Source: Loxodes magnus | Taxonomy: Eukaryota > Ciliophora > Karyorelictea > Loxodida > Loxodidae | NCBI GenBank assembly: GCA_946699065.1 | Contig: CAMPDV010000272.1 | Span: 186,001 to 250,000 of the forward strand | Length of the DNA: 64,000 nt | Direction: 5' to 3' | In this document: positions 29,301 through 42,000 of the stretch, piece after piece | How the letters are laid out: each line of letters opens with the position of its first letter | Numbering within the stretch: position 1 is the stretch's first letter | The notes under the pieces: model-generated | The model's database searches: none | What the model was told of the DNA's origin: nothing | The model's input: the letters and a program-made list of their open reading frames with translations, nothing else | Translations under genes and position numbers: made by a program

Positions 29301-32300
29301 CAACTACCCGTATTGAAATCCCATACACGAATCGTTCCATCGTAACTACCAGATACGATCCATTTCGTGTCATTGCTTAGTGCGATCGCTATAACTCCTG
29401 ACTCGTTTCCTTTCAAGGTCCTCGTACAACTACCCGTATTGAAATCCCATACACGAATCGTTCCATCGTCACTACCAGATACGATCCATTTCGTGTCATT
29501 GCTTAGTGCGATCGCTCCAACTACAAACTCGTGTACTTTCAAGGTCCTTGTACAACTACCCGTATTGAAATCCCATACACGAATCGTTCCATCGTAACTA
29601 CCAGATACGATCCATTTCGTGTCATTGCTTAGTGCGATCGCTATAACTCCTGACTCGTGTCCTTTCAAGGTCCTCGTACAACTACCCGTATTGAAATCCC
29701 ATACACGAATCGTTCCATCGTAACTACCAGATACGATCCATTTCGTGTCATTGCTTAGTGCGATCGCTACAACTCAATTCTCGTGTCCTTTCAAGGTCCT
29801 CGTACAACTACCCGTATTGAAATCCCATACACGAATCGTTCGATCGCCACTACCAGATACGATCCATTTCGTGTCATTGCTTAGTGCGATCGCTACGACT
29901 CAATTCTCGTGTCCTATCAAGGTCCTCGTACAACTACCCGTATTGAAATCCCATACACGAATCGTTCGATCGCCACTACCAGATACGATCCATTTCGTGT
30001 CATTGCTTAGTGCGATCGCTATAACTCCTGACTCGTTTCCTTTCAAGGTCCTCGTACAACTACCAGTATTGAAATCCCATACCCGAATCGTTCCATCGTA
30101 ACTACCAGATACGATCCATTTCGTGTCATTGCTTAGTGCGATCGCTACAACTCAATTCTCGTGTCCTTTCAAGGTCCTCGTACAACTACCCGTATTGAAA
30201 TCCCATACACGAATCGTTCGATCGCCACTACCAGATACGATCCATTTCGTGTCATTGCTTAGTGCGATCGCTACGAATCACCTCTCGTGTCCTTTCAAGG
30301 TCCTCGTACAACTACCCTTATTGAAATCCCATACACGAATCGTTCCATCGTCACTACCAGATACGATCCATTTCGTGTCATTGCTTAGTGCGATCGCTCC
30401 AACTCAATCCTCGTGTCCTTTCAAGGTCCTCGTACAACTACCAGTATTGAAATCCCATACACGAATCGTTCGATCGCCACTACCAGATACGATCCATTTC
30501 GTGTCATTGCTTAGTGCGATCGCTACGACTCAATTCTCGTGTCCTTTCAAGGTCCTCGTACAACTACCCTTATTGAAATCCCATACACGAATCGTTCGAT
30601 CGCCACTACCAGATACGATCCATTTCGTGTCATTGCTTAGTGCGATCGCTACGACTCAATTCTCGTGTCCTTTCAAGGTCCTCGTACAACTACCCGTATT
30701 GAAATCCCATACACGAATCGTTCGATCGCCACTACCAGATACGATCCATTTCGTGTCATTGCTTAGTGCGATCGCTCCAACTCAATCCTCGTGTCCTTTC
30801 AAGGTCCTCGTACAACTACCAGTATTGAAATCCCATACACGAATCGTTCGATCGCCACTACCAGATACGATCCATTTCGTGTCATTGCTTAGTGCGATCG
30901 CTACGACTCAATTCTCGTGTCCTTTCAAGGTCCTCGTACAACTACCCTTATTGAAATCCCATACACGAATCGTTCGATCGCCACTACCAGATACGATCCA
31001 TTTCGTGTCATTGCTTAGTGCGATCGCTACGACTCAATTCTCGTGTCCTTTCAAGGTCCTCGTACAACTACCAGTATTGAAATCCCATACACGAATCGTT
31101 CGATCGCCACTACCAGATACGATCCATTTCGTGTCATTGCTTAGTGCGATCGCTACGACTCAATTCTCGTGTCCTTTCAAGGTCCTTGTACAACTACCAG
31201 TATTGAAATCCCATACACGAATCGTTCGATCGCCACTACCAGATACGATCCATTTCGTGTCATTGCTTAGTGCGATCGCTACGACTCTATTCTCGTGTCC
31301 TTTCAAGGTCCTCGTACAACTACCCGTATTGAAATCCCATACACGAATCGTTCGATCGCCACTACCAGATACGATCCATTTCGTGTCATTGCTTAGTGCG
31401 ATCGCTACGACTCTATTCTCGTGTCCTTTCAAGGTCCTCGTACAACTACCCTTATTGAAATCCCATACACGAATCGTTCGATCGCCACTACCAGATACGA
31501 TCCATTTCGTGTCATTGCTTAGTGCGATCGCTACGACTCAATTCTCGTGTCCTTACAAGGTCCTTGTACAACTACCCGTATTGAAATCCCATACACGAAT
31601 CGTTCGATCGCCACTACCAGATACGATCCATTTCGTGTCATTGCTTAGTGCGATCGCTACGACTCTATTCTCGTGTCCTTTCAAGGTCCTCGTACAACTA
31701 CCCGTATTGAAATCCCATACACGAATCGTTCGATCGCCACTACCAGATACGATCCATTTCGTGTCATTGCTTAGTGCGATCGCTACGACTCAATTCTCGT
31801 GTCCTTTCAAGGTCCTCGTACAACTACCCTTATTGAAATCCCATACACGAATCGTTCCATCGCCACTACCAGATACGATCCATTTCGTGTCATTGCTTAG
31901 TGCGATCGCTACGACTCAATTCTCGTGTACTTTCAAGGTACTCGTACAACTACCCGTATTGAAATCCCATACACGAATCGTTCGATCGCCACTACCAGAT
32001 ACGATCCATTTCGTGTCATTGCTTAGTGCGATCGCTATAACTCCTGACTCGTTTCCTTTCAAGGTCCTCGTACAACTACCAGTATTGAAATCCCATACAC
32101 GAATCGTTCCATCGTCACTACCAGATACGATCCATTTCGTGTCATTGCTTAGTGCGATCGCTACGACTCAATTCTCCTTTCCTTTCAAGGTCCTCGTACA
32201 ACTACCCTTATTGAAATCCCATACACGAATCGTTCGATCGCCACTACCAGATACGATCCATTTCGTGTCATTGCTTAGTGCGATCGCTATAACTCCTGAC

Positions 32301-35300
32301 TCGTGTCCTTTCAAGGTCCTCGTACAACTACCCTTATTGAAATCCCATACACGAATCGTTCCATCGCCACTACCAGATACGATCCATTTCGTGTCATTGC
32401 TTAGTGCGATCGCTACGACTCAATTCTCGTGTCCTATCAAGGTCCTCGTACAACTACCCGTATTGAAATCCCATACACGAATCGTTCCATCGTCACTACC
32501 AGATACGATCCATTTCGTGTCATTGCTTAGTGCGATCGCTACAACTCAATTCTCGTGTCCTATCAAGGTCCTCGTACAACTACCAGTATTGAAATCCCAT
32601 ACCCGAATCGTTCGATCGCCACTACCAGATACGATCCATTTCGTGTCATTGCTTAGTGCGATCGCTATAACTCCTGACTCGTGTCCTTTCAAGGTCCTCG
32701 TACAACTACCAGTATTGAAATCCCATACACGAATCGTTCCATCGTCACTACCAGATACGATCCATTTCGTGTCATTGCTTAGTGCGATCGCTACGACTCT
32801 ATTCTCGTGTCCTTTCAAGGTCCTTGTACAACTACCCGTATTGAAATCCCATACACGAATCGTTCCATCGTAACTACCAGATACGATCCATTTCGTGTCA
32901 TTGCTTTGTGCGATCGCTCCAACTACAAACTCGTGTCCTTTCAAGGTCCTTGTACAACTACCCGTATTGAAATCCCATACACGAATCGTTCGATCGACAC
33001 TACCAGATACGATCCATTTCGTGTCATTGCTTAGTGCGATCGCTATAACTCCTGACTCGTTTCCTTTCAAGGTCCTCGTACAACTACCCGTATTGAAATC
33101 CCATACACGAATCGTTCCATCGTAACTACCAGATACGATCCATTTCGTGTCATTGCTTAGTGCGATCGCTATAACTCCTGACTCGTTTCCTTTCAAGGTC
33201 CTCGTACAACTACCCGTATTGAAATCCCATACACGAATCGTTCCATCGTCACTACCAGATACGATCCATTTCGTGTCATTGCTTAGTGCGATCGCTCCAA
33301 CTACAAACTCGTGTCCTATCAAGGTCCTCGTACAACTACCCGTATTGAAATCCCATACACGAATCGTTCGATCGCCACTACCAGATACGATCCATTTCGT
33401 GTCATTGCTTAGTGCGATCGCTATAACTCCTGACTCGTTTCCTTTCAAGGTCCTCGTACAACTACCAGTATTGAAATCCCATACCCGAATCGTTCCATCG
33501 TAACTACCAGATACGATCCATTTCGTGTCATTGCTTAGTGCGATCGCTACAACTCAATTCTCGTGTCCTTTCAAGGTCCTCGTACAACTACCCGTATTGA
33601 AATCCCATACACGAATCGTTCGATCGCCACTACCAGATACGATCCATTTCGTGTCATTGCTTAGTGCGATCGCTACAACTCAATCCTCGTGTCCTTTCAA
33701 GGTCCTCGTACAACTACCAGTATTGAAATCCCATACACGAATCGTTCGATCGCCACTACCAGATACGATCCATTTCGTGTCATTGCTTAGTGCGATCGCT
33801 ATAACTCCTGACTCGTGTCCTTTCAAGGTCCTCGTACAACTACCAGTATTGAAATCCCATACACGAATCGTTCGATCGCCACTACCAGATACGATCCATT
33901 TCGTGTCATTGCTTAGTGCGATCGCTACGACTCTATTCTCGTGTCCTTTCAAGGTCCTCGTACAACTACCCGTATTGAAATCCCATACACGAATCGTTCC
34001 ATCGTAACTACCAGATACGATCCATTTCGTGTCATTGCTTAGTGCGATCGCTACAACTCAATTCTCGTGTCCTTTCAAGGTCCTCGTACAACTACCCGTA
34101 TTGAAATCCCATACACGAATCGTTCGATCGCCACTACCAGATACGATCCATTTCGTGTCATTGCTTAGTGCGATCGCTCCAACTCAATCCTCGTGTCCTT
34201 TCAAGGTCCTCGTACAACTACCAGTATTGAAATCCCATACACGAATCGTTCGATCGCCACTACCAGATACGATCCATTTCGTGTCATTGCTTAGTGCGAT
34301 CGCTACGACTCAATTCTCGTGTCCTTTCAAGGTCCTCGTACAACTACCCTTATTGAAATCCCATACACGAATCGTTCGATCGCCACTACCAGATACGATC
34401 CATTTCGTGTCATTGCTTAGTGCGATCGCTACGACTCAATTCTCGTGTCCTTTCAAGGTCCTCGTACAACTACCAGTATTGAAATCCCATACACGAATCG
34501 TTCGATCGCCACTACCAGATACGATCCATTTCGTGTCATTGCTTAGTGCGATCGCTCCAACTACAAACTCGTGTCCTTTCAAGGTCCTCGTACAACTACC
34601 CGTATTGAAATCCCATACACGAATCGTTCCATCGTCACTACCAGATACGATCCATTTCGTGTCATTGCTTAGTGCGATCGCTACGACTCAATTCTCGTGT
34701 CCTTTCAAGGTCCTCGTACAACTACCCGTATTGAAATCCCATACACGAATCGTTCGATCGCCACTACCAGATACGATCCATTTCGTGTCATTGCTTAGTG
34801 CGATCGCTACGACTCAATTCTCGTGTCCTTTCAAGGTCCTCGTACAACTACCAGTATTGAAATCCCATACACGAATCGTTCGATCGCCACTACCAGATAC
34901 GATCCATTTCGTGTCATTGCTTAGTGCGATCGCTACGACTCAATTCTCGTGTCCTTTCAAGGTCCTCGTACAACTACCCGTATTGAAATCCCATACACGA
35001 ATCGTTCCATCGTAACTACCAGATACGATCCATTTCGTGTCATTGCTTAGTGCGATCGCTACGACTCAATTCTCGTGTCCTTTCAAGGTCCTCGTACAAC
35101 TACCCGTATTGAAATCCCATACACGAATCGTTCCATCGTAACTACCAGATACGATCCATTTCGTGTCATTGCTTAGTGCGATCGCTACAACTCAATTCTC
35201 GTGTCCTTTCAAGGTCCTCGTACAACTACCCGTATTGAAATCCCATACACGAATCGTTCGATCGCCACTACCAGATACGATCCATTTCGTGTCATTGCTT

Positions 35301-36580
35301 AGTGCGATCGCTACGACTCTATTCTCGTGTCCTTTCAAGGTCCTCGTACAACTACCAGTATTGAAATCCCATACCCGAATCGTTCCATCGTAACAACCAG
35401 ATACGATCCATTTCGTGTCATTGCTTAGTGCGATCGCTATAACTACAAACTCGTGTCCTTTCAAGGTCCTTGTACAACTACCAGTATTGAAATCCCATAC
35501 CCGAATCGTTCCATCGTAACAACCAGATACGATCCATTTCGTGTCATTGCTTAGTGCGATCGCTACAACTCATAACTCGTGTACTTTCAAGGTACTCGTA
35601 AAACTACCAGTATTGAAATCCCATACACGAATCGTTCGATCGCCACTACCAGATACGATCCATTTCGTGTCATTGCTTAGTGCGATCGCTATAACTCCTG
35701 ACTCGTGTCCTTTCAAGGTCCTTGTACAACTACCAGTATTGAAATCCCATACACGAATCGTTCGATCGCCACTACCAGATACGATCCATTTCGTGTCATT
35801 GCTTAGTGCGATCGCTATAACTACAAACTCGTGTCCTTTCAAGGTCCTTGTACAACTACCAGTATTGAAATCCCATACACGAATCGTTCGATCGCCACTA
35901 CCAGATACGATCCATTTCGTGTCATTGCTTAGTGCGATCGCTATAACTCCTGACTCGTGTCCTTTCAAGGTCCTCGTACCACTACCCGTATTGAAATCCC
36001 ATACACGAATCGTTCCATAGTCACTACCAGATACGATCCATTTCGTGTCATTGCTTAGTGCGATCGCTACGAATCAATTCTCGTGTCCTTTCAAGGTCCT
36101 CGTACAACTACCCTTATTGAAATCCCATACACGAATCGTTCGATCGTCACTACCAGATACGATCCATTTCGTGTCATTGCTTAGTGCGATCGCTACGAAT
36201 CAATTCTCGTGTCCTTTCAAGGTCCTCGTACAACTACCAGTATTGAAATCCCATACACGAATCGTTCGATCGCCACTACCAGATACGATCCATTTCGTGT
36301 CATTGCTTAGTGCGATCGCTACAACTCATAACTCGTGTACTTTCAAGGTACTCGTAAAACTACCAGTATTGAAATCCCATACACGAATCGTTCCATCGCC
36401 ACTACCAGATACGATCCATTTCGTGTCATTGCTTAGTGCGATCGCTACAACTACAAACTCGTGTACTTTCAAGGTACTCGTAAAACTACCAGTATTGAAA
36501 TCCCATACACGAATCGTTCCATCGCCACTACCAGATACGATCCATTTCGTGTCATTGCTTAGTGCGATCGCTCCAACTCC
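23365..36580 (-). CDS. Giant WD40-repeat protein, middle segment (TGA sense; two in-frame TAA)
   Basis: About 105 blades are in the same phase as the 38966-64000 segment. In-frame TGA occupies the usual slot; by hand count 15 of 22 units at 30123-32873 have it. Two units also carry TAA in place of the AAA that encodes Lys in TLKGHE, at 31553-31555 and 24749-24751, and the frame stays open beyond both. Other variants seen are AIAQ for AIAL (TTTGTGCG on the plus strand), KRH for KGH near 27650 and SGC for SGS near 35393. Much of this segment is a set of copies of the same 30-unit block. Strictly read, translation would end at the first TAA, unless TAA is also reassigned or the TAA units are variants of no consequence in a non-coding array. 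Confidence 0.5.
24749..24751 (-). other. In-frame TAA replacing the Lys codon of TLKGHE (copy 2)
   Basis: Same CCTTACAAGG variant as at 20986, with the same neighbouring units (HENR and HESG blades on its lower-coordinate side), shifted by 30 units minus the 17-bp deletion. The WD40 phase continues on both sides. Confidence 0.85.
31553..31555 (-). other. In-frame TAA replacing the Lys codon of TLKGHE (copy 3)
   Basis: Third instance of CCTTACAAGG, again followed at lower coordinates by HENR-type blades. The slot reads ACGACTC here and ACAACTC in the other two copies, so the unit has changed at a nearby synonymous position since the copies parted. Confidence 0.85.
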
Positions 36581-36590
36581 ATTTCAATTG
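36579..36590. other. 7-bp insertion in the variable slot (frameshift)
   Basis: The slot reads CCAACTCCATTTCAATTGCTCG where copies at 42987 and 46137 read CCAACTCAATTCTCG. The extra bases look like two overlapping versions of the same slot. Confidence 0.8.
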
Positions 36591-37218
36591 CTCGTGTCCT
36601 TTCAAGGTCCTCGTACAACTACCCGTATTGAAATCCCATACACGAATCGTTCGATCGCCACTACCAGATACGATCCATTTCGTGTCATTGCTTAGTGCGA
36701 TCGCTATAACTCCTGACTCGTTTCCTTTCAAGGTCCTCGTACAACTACCAGTATTGAAATCCCATACACGAATCGTTCCATCGTAACTACCAGATACGAT
36801 CCATTTCGTGTCATTGCTTAGTGCGATCGCTACAACTCAATACTCGTGTCCTTTCAAGGTCCTCGTACAACTACCCGTATTGAAATCCCATACACGAATC
36901 GTTCGATCGCCACTACCAGATACGATCCATTTCGTGTCATTGCTTAGTGCGATCGCTACAACTCAAAACTCGTGTCCTTTCAAGGTCCTCGTACAACTAC
37001 CAGTATTGAAATCCCATACACGAATCGTTCGATCGCCACTACCAGATACGATCCATTTCGTGTCATTGCTTAGTGCGATCGCTATAACTCCTGACTCGTG
37101 TCCTTTCAAGGTCCTCGTACAACTACCAGTATTGAAATCCCATACACGAATCGTTCGATCGCCACTACCAGATACGATCCATTTCGTGTCATTGCTTAGT
37201 GCGATCGCTACAACTCTA
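36591..37218 (-). pseudogene. WD40 array fragment, about 5 blades, out of phase with both sides
   Basis: The WD40 phase is shifted here because of a 7-bp insertion on its 3' side and a 1-bp deletion on its 5' side. These cancel, so the flanking segments share a phase. The unit order (two TGA units, an HESG unit, then an HENR-like unit) repeats that at 33525-34007, 39939-40421 and 43215-43697. Two slots differ from those copies by single bases, at about 36842 (AATACTCG for AATTCTCG) and 36965 (AAAACTCG). Having unique substitutions and unique indels in one short copy of a block that is otherwise near-identical points to low sequence accuracy here. Confidence 0.55.
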
Positions 37219-38602
37219 ACTCGTGTCCTTTCAAGGTCCTCGTACAACTACCCGTATTGAAATCCCATACACGAATCGTTCCATCGTAACTACCAGATAC
37301 GATCCATTTCGTGTCATTGCTTAGTGCGATCGCTATAACTCCTGACTCGTGTCCTTTCAAGGTCCTCGTACAACTACCCGTATTGAAATCCCATACACGA
37401 ATCGTTCGATCGCCACTACCAGATACGATCCATTTCGTGTCATTGCTTAGTGCGATCGCTACAACTCAATTCTCGTGTCCTTTCAAGGTCCTCGTACAAC
37501 TACCAGTATTGAAATCCCATACACGAATCGTTCGATCGCCACTACCAGATACGATCCATTTCGTGTCATTGCTTAGTGCGATCGCTACGACTCAATTCTC
37601 GTGTCCTTTCAAGGTCCTCGTACAACTACCCGTATTGAAATCCCATACACGAATCGTTCGATCGCCACTACCAGATACGATCCATTTCGTGTCATTGCTT
37701 AGTGCGATCGCTACGACTCAATTCTCGTGTCCTTTCAAGGTCCTCGTACAACTACCCGTATTGAAATCCCATACACGAATCGTTCGATCGCCACTACCAG
37801 ATACGATCCATTTCGTGTCATTGCTTAGTGCGATCGCTACGACTCAATTCTCGTGTCCTTTCAAGGTCCTCGTACAACTACCAGTATTGAAATCCCATAC
37901 ACGAATCGTTCGATCGCCACTACCAGATACGATCCATTTCGTGTCATTGCTTAGTGCGATCGCTACGACTCTATTCTCGTGTCCTTTCAAGGTCCTCGTA
38001 CAACTACCCGTATTGAAATCCCATACACGAATCGTTCCATCGTCACTACCAGATACGATCCATTTCGTGTCATTGCTTAGTGCGATCGCTACGACTCAAT
38101 TCTCGTGTCCTTTCAAGGTCCTCGTACAACTACCAGTATTGAAATCCCATACACGAATCGTTCGATCGCCACTACCAGATACGATCCATTTCGTGTCATT
38201 GCTTAGTGCGATCGCTACGACTCAATTCTCGTGTCCTTTCAAGGTCCTCGTACAACTACCAGTATTGAAATCCCATACACGAATCGTTCGATCGCCACTA
38301 CCAGATACGATCCATTTCGTGTCATTGCTTAGTGCGATCGCTACGACTCAATTCTCGTGTCCTTTCAAGGTCCTCGTACAACTACCAGTATTGAAATCCC
38401 ATACACGAATCGTTCGATCGCCACTACCAGATACGATCCATTTCGTGTCATTGCTTAGTGCGATCGCTACAACTCAATTCTCGTGTCCTTTCAAGGTCCT
38501 CGTACAACTACCAGTATTGAAATCCCATACACGAATCGTTCCATCGTCACTACCAGATACGATCCATTTCGTGTCATTGCTTAGTGCGATCGCTACGAAT
38601 CA
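37219..38602 (-). pseudogene. WD40 array fragment, about 11 blades, bounded by 1-bp deletions
   Basis: This stretch is in the same phase as the segments above 39013 and below 36580. It carries about eleven blades, most with the TGA variant after HEN, plus one HENR blade and one HESG blade. It is cut off on the 5' side by a 1-bp loss near 38602 (ATCATTCTCG where related units have ATCACCTCTCG) and on the 3' side by a 1-bp loss near 37218 (CTCTAACTCG). The unit order near its 5' end matches units at 48133-48600, so the fragment is genuine array sequence. The breaks are more likely assembly faults than biology. Confidence 0.55.
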
Positions 38603-39013
38603 TTCTCGTGTCCTTTCAAGGTCCTCGTACAACTACCCTTATTGAAATCCCATACACGAATCGTTCCATCGTCACTACCAGATACGATCCATTTCGTGTC
38701 ATTGCTTAGTCGATCGTCCTGACTCGTGTCCTTTCAAGGTCCTCGTACAACTACCCGTATTGAAATCCCATACACGAATCGTTCCATCGTCACTACCAGA
38801 TACGATCCATTTCGTGTCATTGCTTAGTGCGATCGCTACAACTCAATTCTCGTGTCCTATCAAGGTCCTCGTACAACTACGTATTGAAATCCCATACACG
38901 AATCGTTCCATCGTCACTACCAGATACGATCCATTTCGTGTCATTGCTTAGTGCGATCGCTACAACTATTCTCGTGTCCTATCAAGGTCCTCGTACAACC
39001 CAGTATTGAAACA
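38599..39013. other. Cluster of six small deletions in the array (probable consensus error)
   Basis: Compared with the repeat consensus, bases are missing near 38602 (1), 38711-38718 (8 in total), 38880 (2), 38967 (2), 38998 (2) and 39012 (3). The sum is 18 bp, so the WD40 phase is the same on both sides. All changes are losses and nearly all sit where repeat variants differ from one another, such as the slot after GCGATCGC or the CCC/CCA toggle before GTATT. This is what a polisher produces when reads from different units are stacked together. One unit here is the only one I noticed that lacks the full GCGATCGC word. Confidence 0.7.
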
Positions 39014-42000
39014 TACCCGAATCGTTCGATCGCCACTACCAGATACGATCCATTTCGTGTCATTGCTTAGTGCGATCGCTATAACTCCTGACTCGTGTCC
39101 TTTCAAGGTCCTCGTACAACTACCAGTATTGAAATCCCATACACGAATCGTTCCATCGTCACTACCAGATACGATCCATTTCGTGTCATTGCTTAGTGCG
39201 ATCGCTACGACTCTATTCTCGTGTCCTTTCAAGGTCCTTGTACAACTACCCGTATTGAAATCCCATACACGAATCGTTCCATCGTAACTACCAGATACGA
39301 TCCATTTCGTGTCATTGCTTTGTGCGATCGCTCCAACTACAAACTCGTGTCCTTTCAAGGTCCTTGTACAACTACCCGTATTGAAATCCCATACACGAAT
39401 CGTTCGATCGACACTACCAGATACGATCCATTTCGTGTCATTGCTTAGTGCGATCGCTATAACTCCTGACTCGTTTCCTTTCAAGGTCCTCGTACAACTA
39501 CCCGTATTGAAATCCCATACACGAATCGTTCCATCGTAACTACCAGATACGATCCATTTCGTGTCATTGCTTAGTGCGATCGCTATAACTCCTGACTCGT
39601 TTCCTTTCAAGGTCCTCGTACAACTACCCGTATTGAAATCCCATACACGAATCGTTCCATCGTCACTACCAGATACGATCCATTTCGTGTCATTGCTTAG
39701 TGCGATCGCTCCAACTACAAACTCGTGTCCTATCAAGGTCCTCGTACAACTACCCGTATTGAAATCCCATACACGAATCGTTCGATCGCCACTACCAGAT
39801 ACGATCCATTTCGTGTCATTGCTTAGTGCGATCGCTATAACTCCTGACTCGTTTCCTTTCAAGGTCCTCGTACAACTACCAGTATTGAAATCCCATACCC
39901 GAATCGTTCCATCGTAACTACCAGATACGATCCATTTCGTGTCATTGCTTAGTGCGATCGCTACAACTCAATTCTCGTGTCCTTTCAAGGTCCTCGTACA
40001 ACTACCCGTATTGAAATCCCATACACGAATCGTTCGATCGCCACTACCAGATACGATCCATTTCGTGTCATTGCTTAGTGCGATCGCTACAACTCAATCC
40101 TCGTGTCCTTTCAAGGTCCTCGTACAACTACCAGTATTGAAATCCCATACACGAATCGTTCGATCGCCACTACCAGATACGATCCATTTCGTGTCATTGC
40201 TTAGTGCGATCGCTATAACTCCTGACTCGTGTCCTTTCAAGGTCCTCGTACAACTACCAGTATTGAAATCCCATACACGAATCGTTCGATCGCCACTACC
40301 AGATACGATCCATTTCGTGTCATTGCTTAGTGCGATCGCTACGACTCTATTCTCGTGTCCTTTCAAGGTCCTCGTACAACTACCCGTATTGAAATCCCAT
40401 ACACGAATCGTTCCATCGTAACTACCAGATACGATCCATTTCGTGTCATTGCTTAGTGCGATCGCTACAACTCAATTCTCGTGTCCTTTCAAGGTCCTCG
40501 TACAACTACCCGTATTGAAATCCCATACACGAATCGTTCGATCGCCACTACCAGATACGATCCATTTCGTGTCATTGCTTAGTGCGATCGCTCCAACTCA
40601 ATCCTCGTGTCCTTTCAAGGTCCTCGTACAACTACCAGTATTGAAATCCCATACACGAATCGTTCGATCGCCACTACCAGATACGATCCATTTCGTGTCA
40701 TTGCTTAGTGCGATCGCTACGACTCAATTCTCGTGTCCTTTCAAGGTCCTCGTACAACTACCCTTATTGAAATCCCATACACGAATCGTTCGATCGCCAC
40801 TACCAGATACGATCCATTTCGTGTCATTGCTTAGTGCGATCGCTACGACTCAATTCTCGTGTCCTTTCAAGGTCCTCGTACAACTACCAGTATTGAAATC
40901 CCATACACGAATCGTTCGATCGCCACTACCAGATACGATCCATTTCGTGTCATTGCTTAGTGCGATCGCTCCAACTACAAACTCGTGTCCTTTCAAGGTC
41001 CTCGTACAACTACCCGTATTGAAATCCCATACACGAATCGTTCCATCGTCACTACCAGATACGATCCATTTCGTGTCATTGCTTAGTGCGATCGCTACGA
41101 CTCAATTCTCGTGTCCTTTCAAGGTCCTCGTACAACTACCCGTATTGAAATCCCATACACGAATCGTTCGATCGCCACTACCAGATACGATCCATTTCGT
41201 GTCATTGCTTAGTGCGATCGCTACGACTCAATTCTCGTGTCCTTTCAAGGTCCTCGTACAACTACCAGTATTGAAATCCCATACACGAATCGTTCGATCG
41301 CCACTACCAGATACGATCCATTTCGTGTCATTGCTTAGTGCGATCGCTACGACTCAATTCTCGTGTCCTTTCAAGGTCCTCGTACAACTACCCGTATTGA
41401 AATCCCATACACGAATCGTTCCATCGTAACTACCAGATACGATCCATTTCGTGTCATTGCTTAGTGCGATCGCTACGACTCAATTCTCGTGTCCTTTCAA
41501 GGTCCTCGTACAACTACCCGTATTGAAATCCCATACACGAATCGTTCCATCGTAACTACCAGATACGATCCATTTCGTGTCATTGCTTAGTGCGATCGCT
41601 ACAACTCAATTCTCGTGTCCTTTCAAGGTCCTCGTACAACTACCCGTATTGAAATCCCATACACGAATCGTTCGATCGCCACTACCAGATACGATCCATT
41701 TCGTGTCATTGCTTAGTGCGATCGCTACGACTCTATTCTCGTGTCCTTTCAAGGTCCTCGTACAACTACCAGTATTGAAATCCCATACCCGAATCGTTCC
41801 ATCGTAACAACCAGATACGATCCATTTCGTGTCATTGCTTAGTGCGATCGCTATAACTACAAACTCGTGTCCTTTCAAGGTCCTTGTACAACTACCAGTA
41901 TTGAAATCCCATACCCGAATCGTTCCATCGTAACAACCAGATACGATCCATTTCGTGTCATTGCTTAGTGCGATCGCTACAACTCATAACTCGTGTACTT

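Larger units (their letters stand above)
20100..33500 (-). repeat. Three related copies of a block of about 22 or more units
   Basis: The block at about 20.2-22.9 kb recurs at 27.0-29.7 kb (offset 6787 bp, 54 units minus the 17-bp deletion) and again at 30.8-33.5 kb (a further 3780 bp, 30 units). Diagnostic units are the AIAQ unit with EFVV and SVDR (22.2, 29.1 and 32.9 kb) and paired HENR or HESG blades (20593, 27380 and 31160). The copies differ by scattered variant swaps. A partial copy of the first block lies at 24.3-24.9 kb. Confidence 0.75.
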
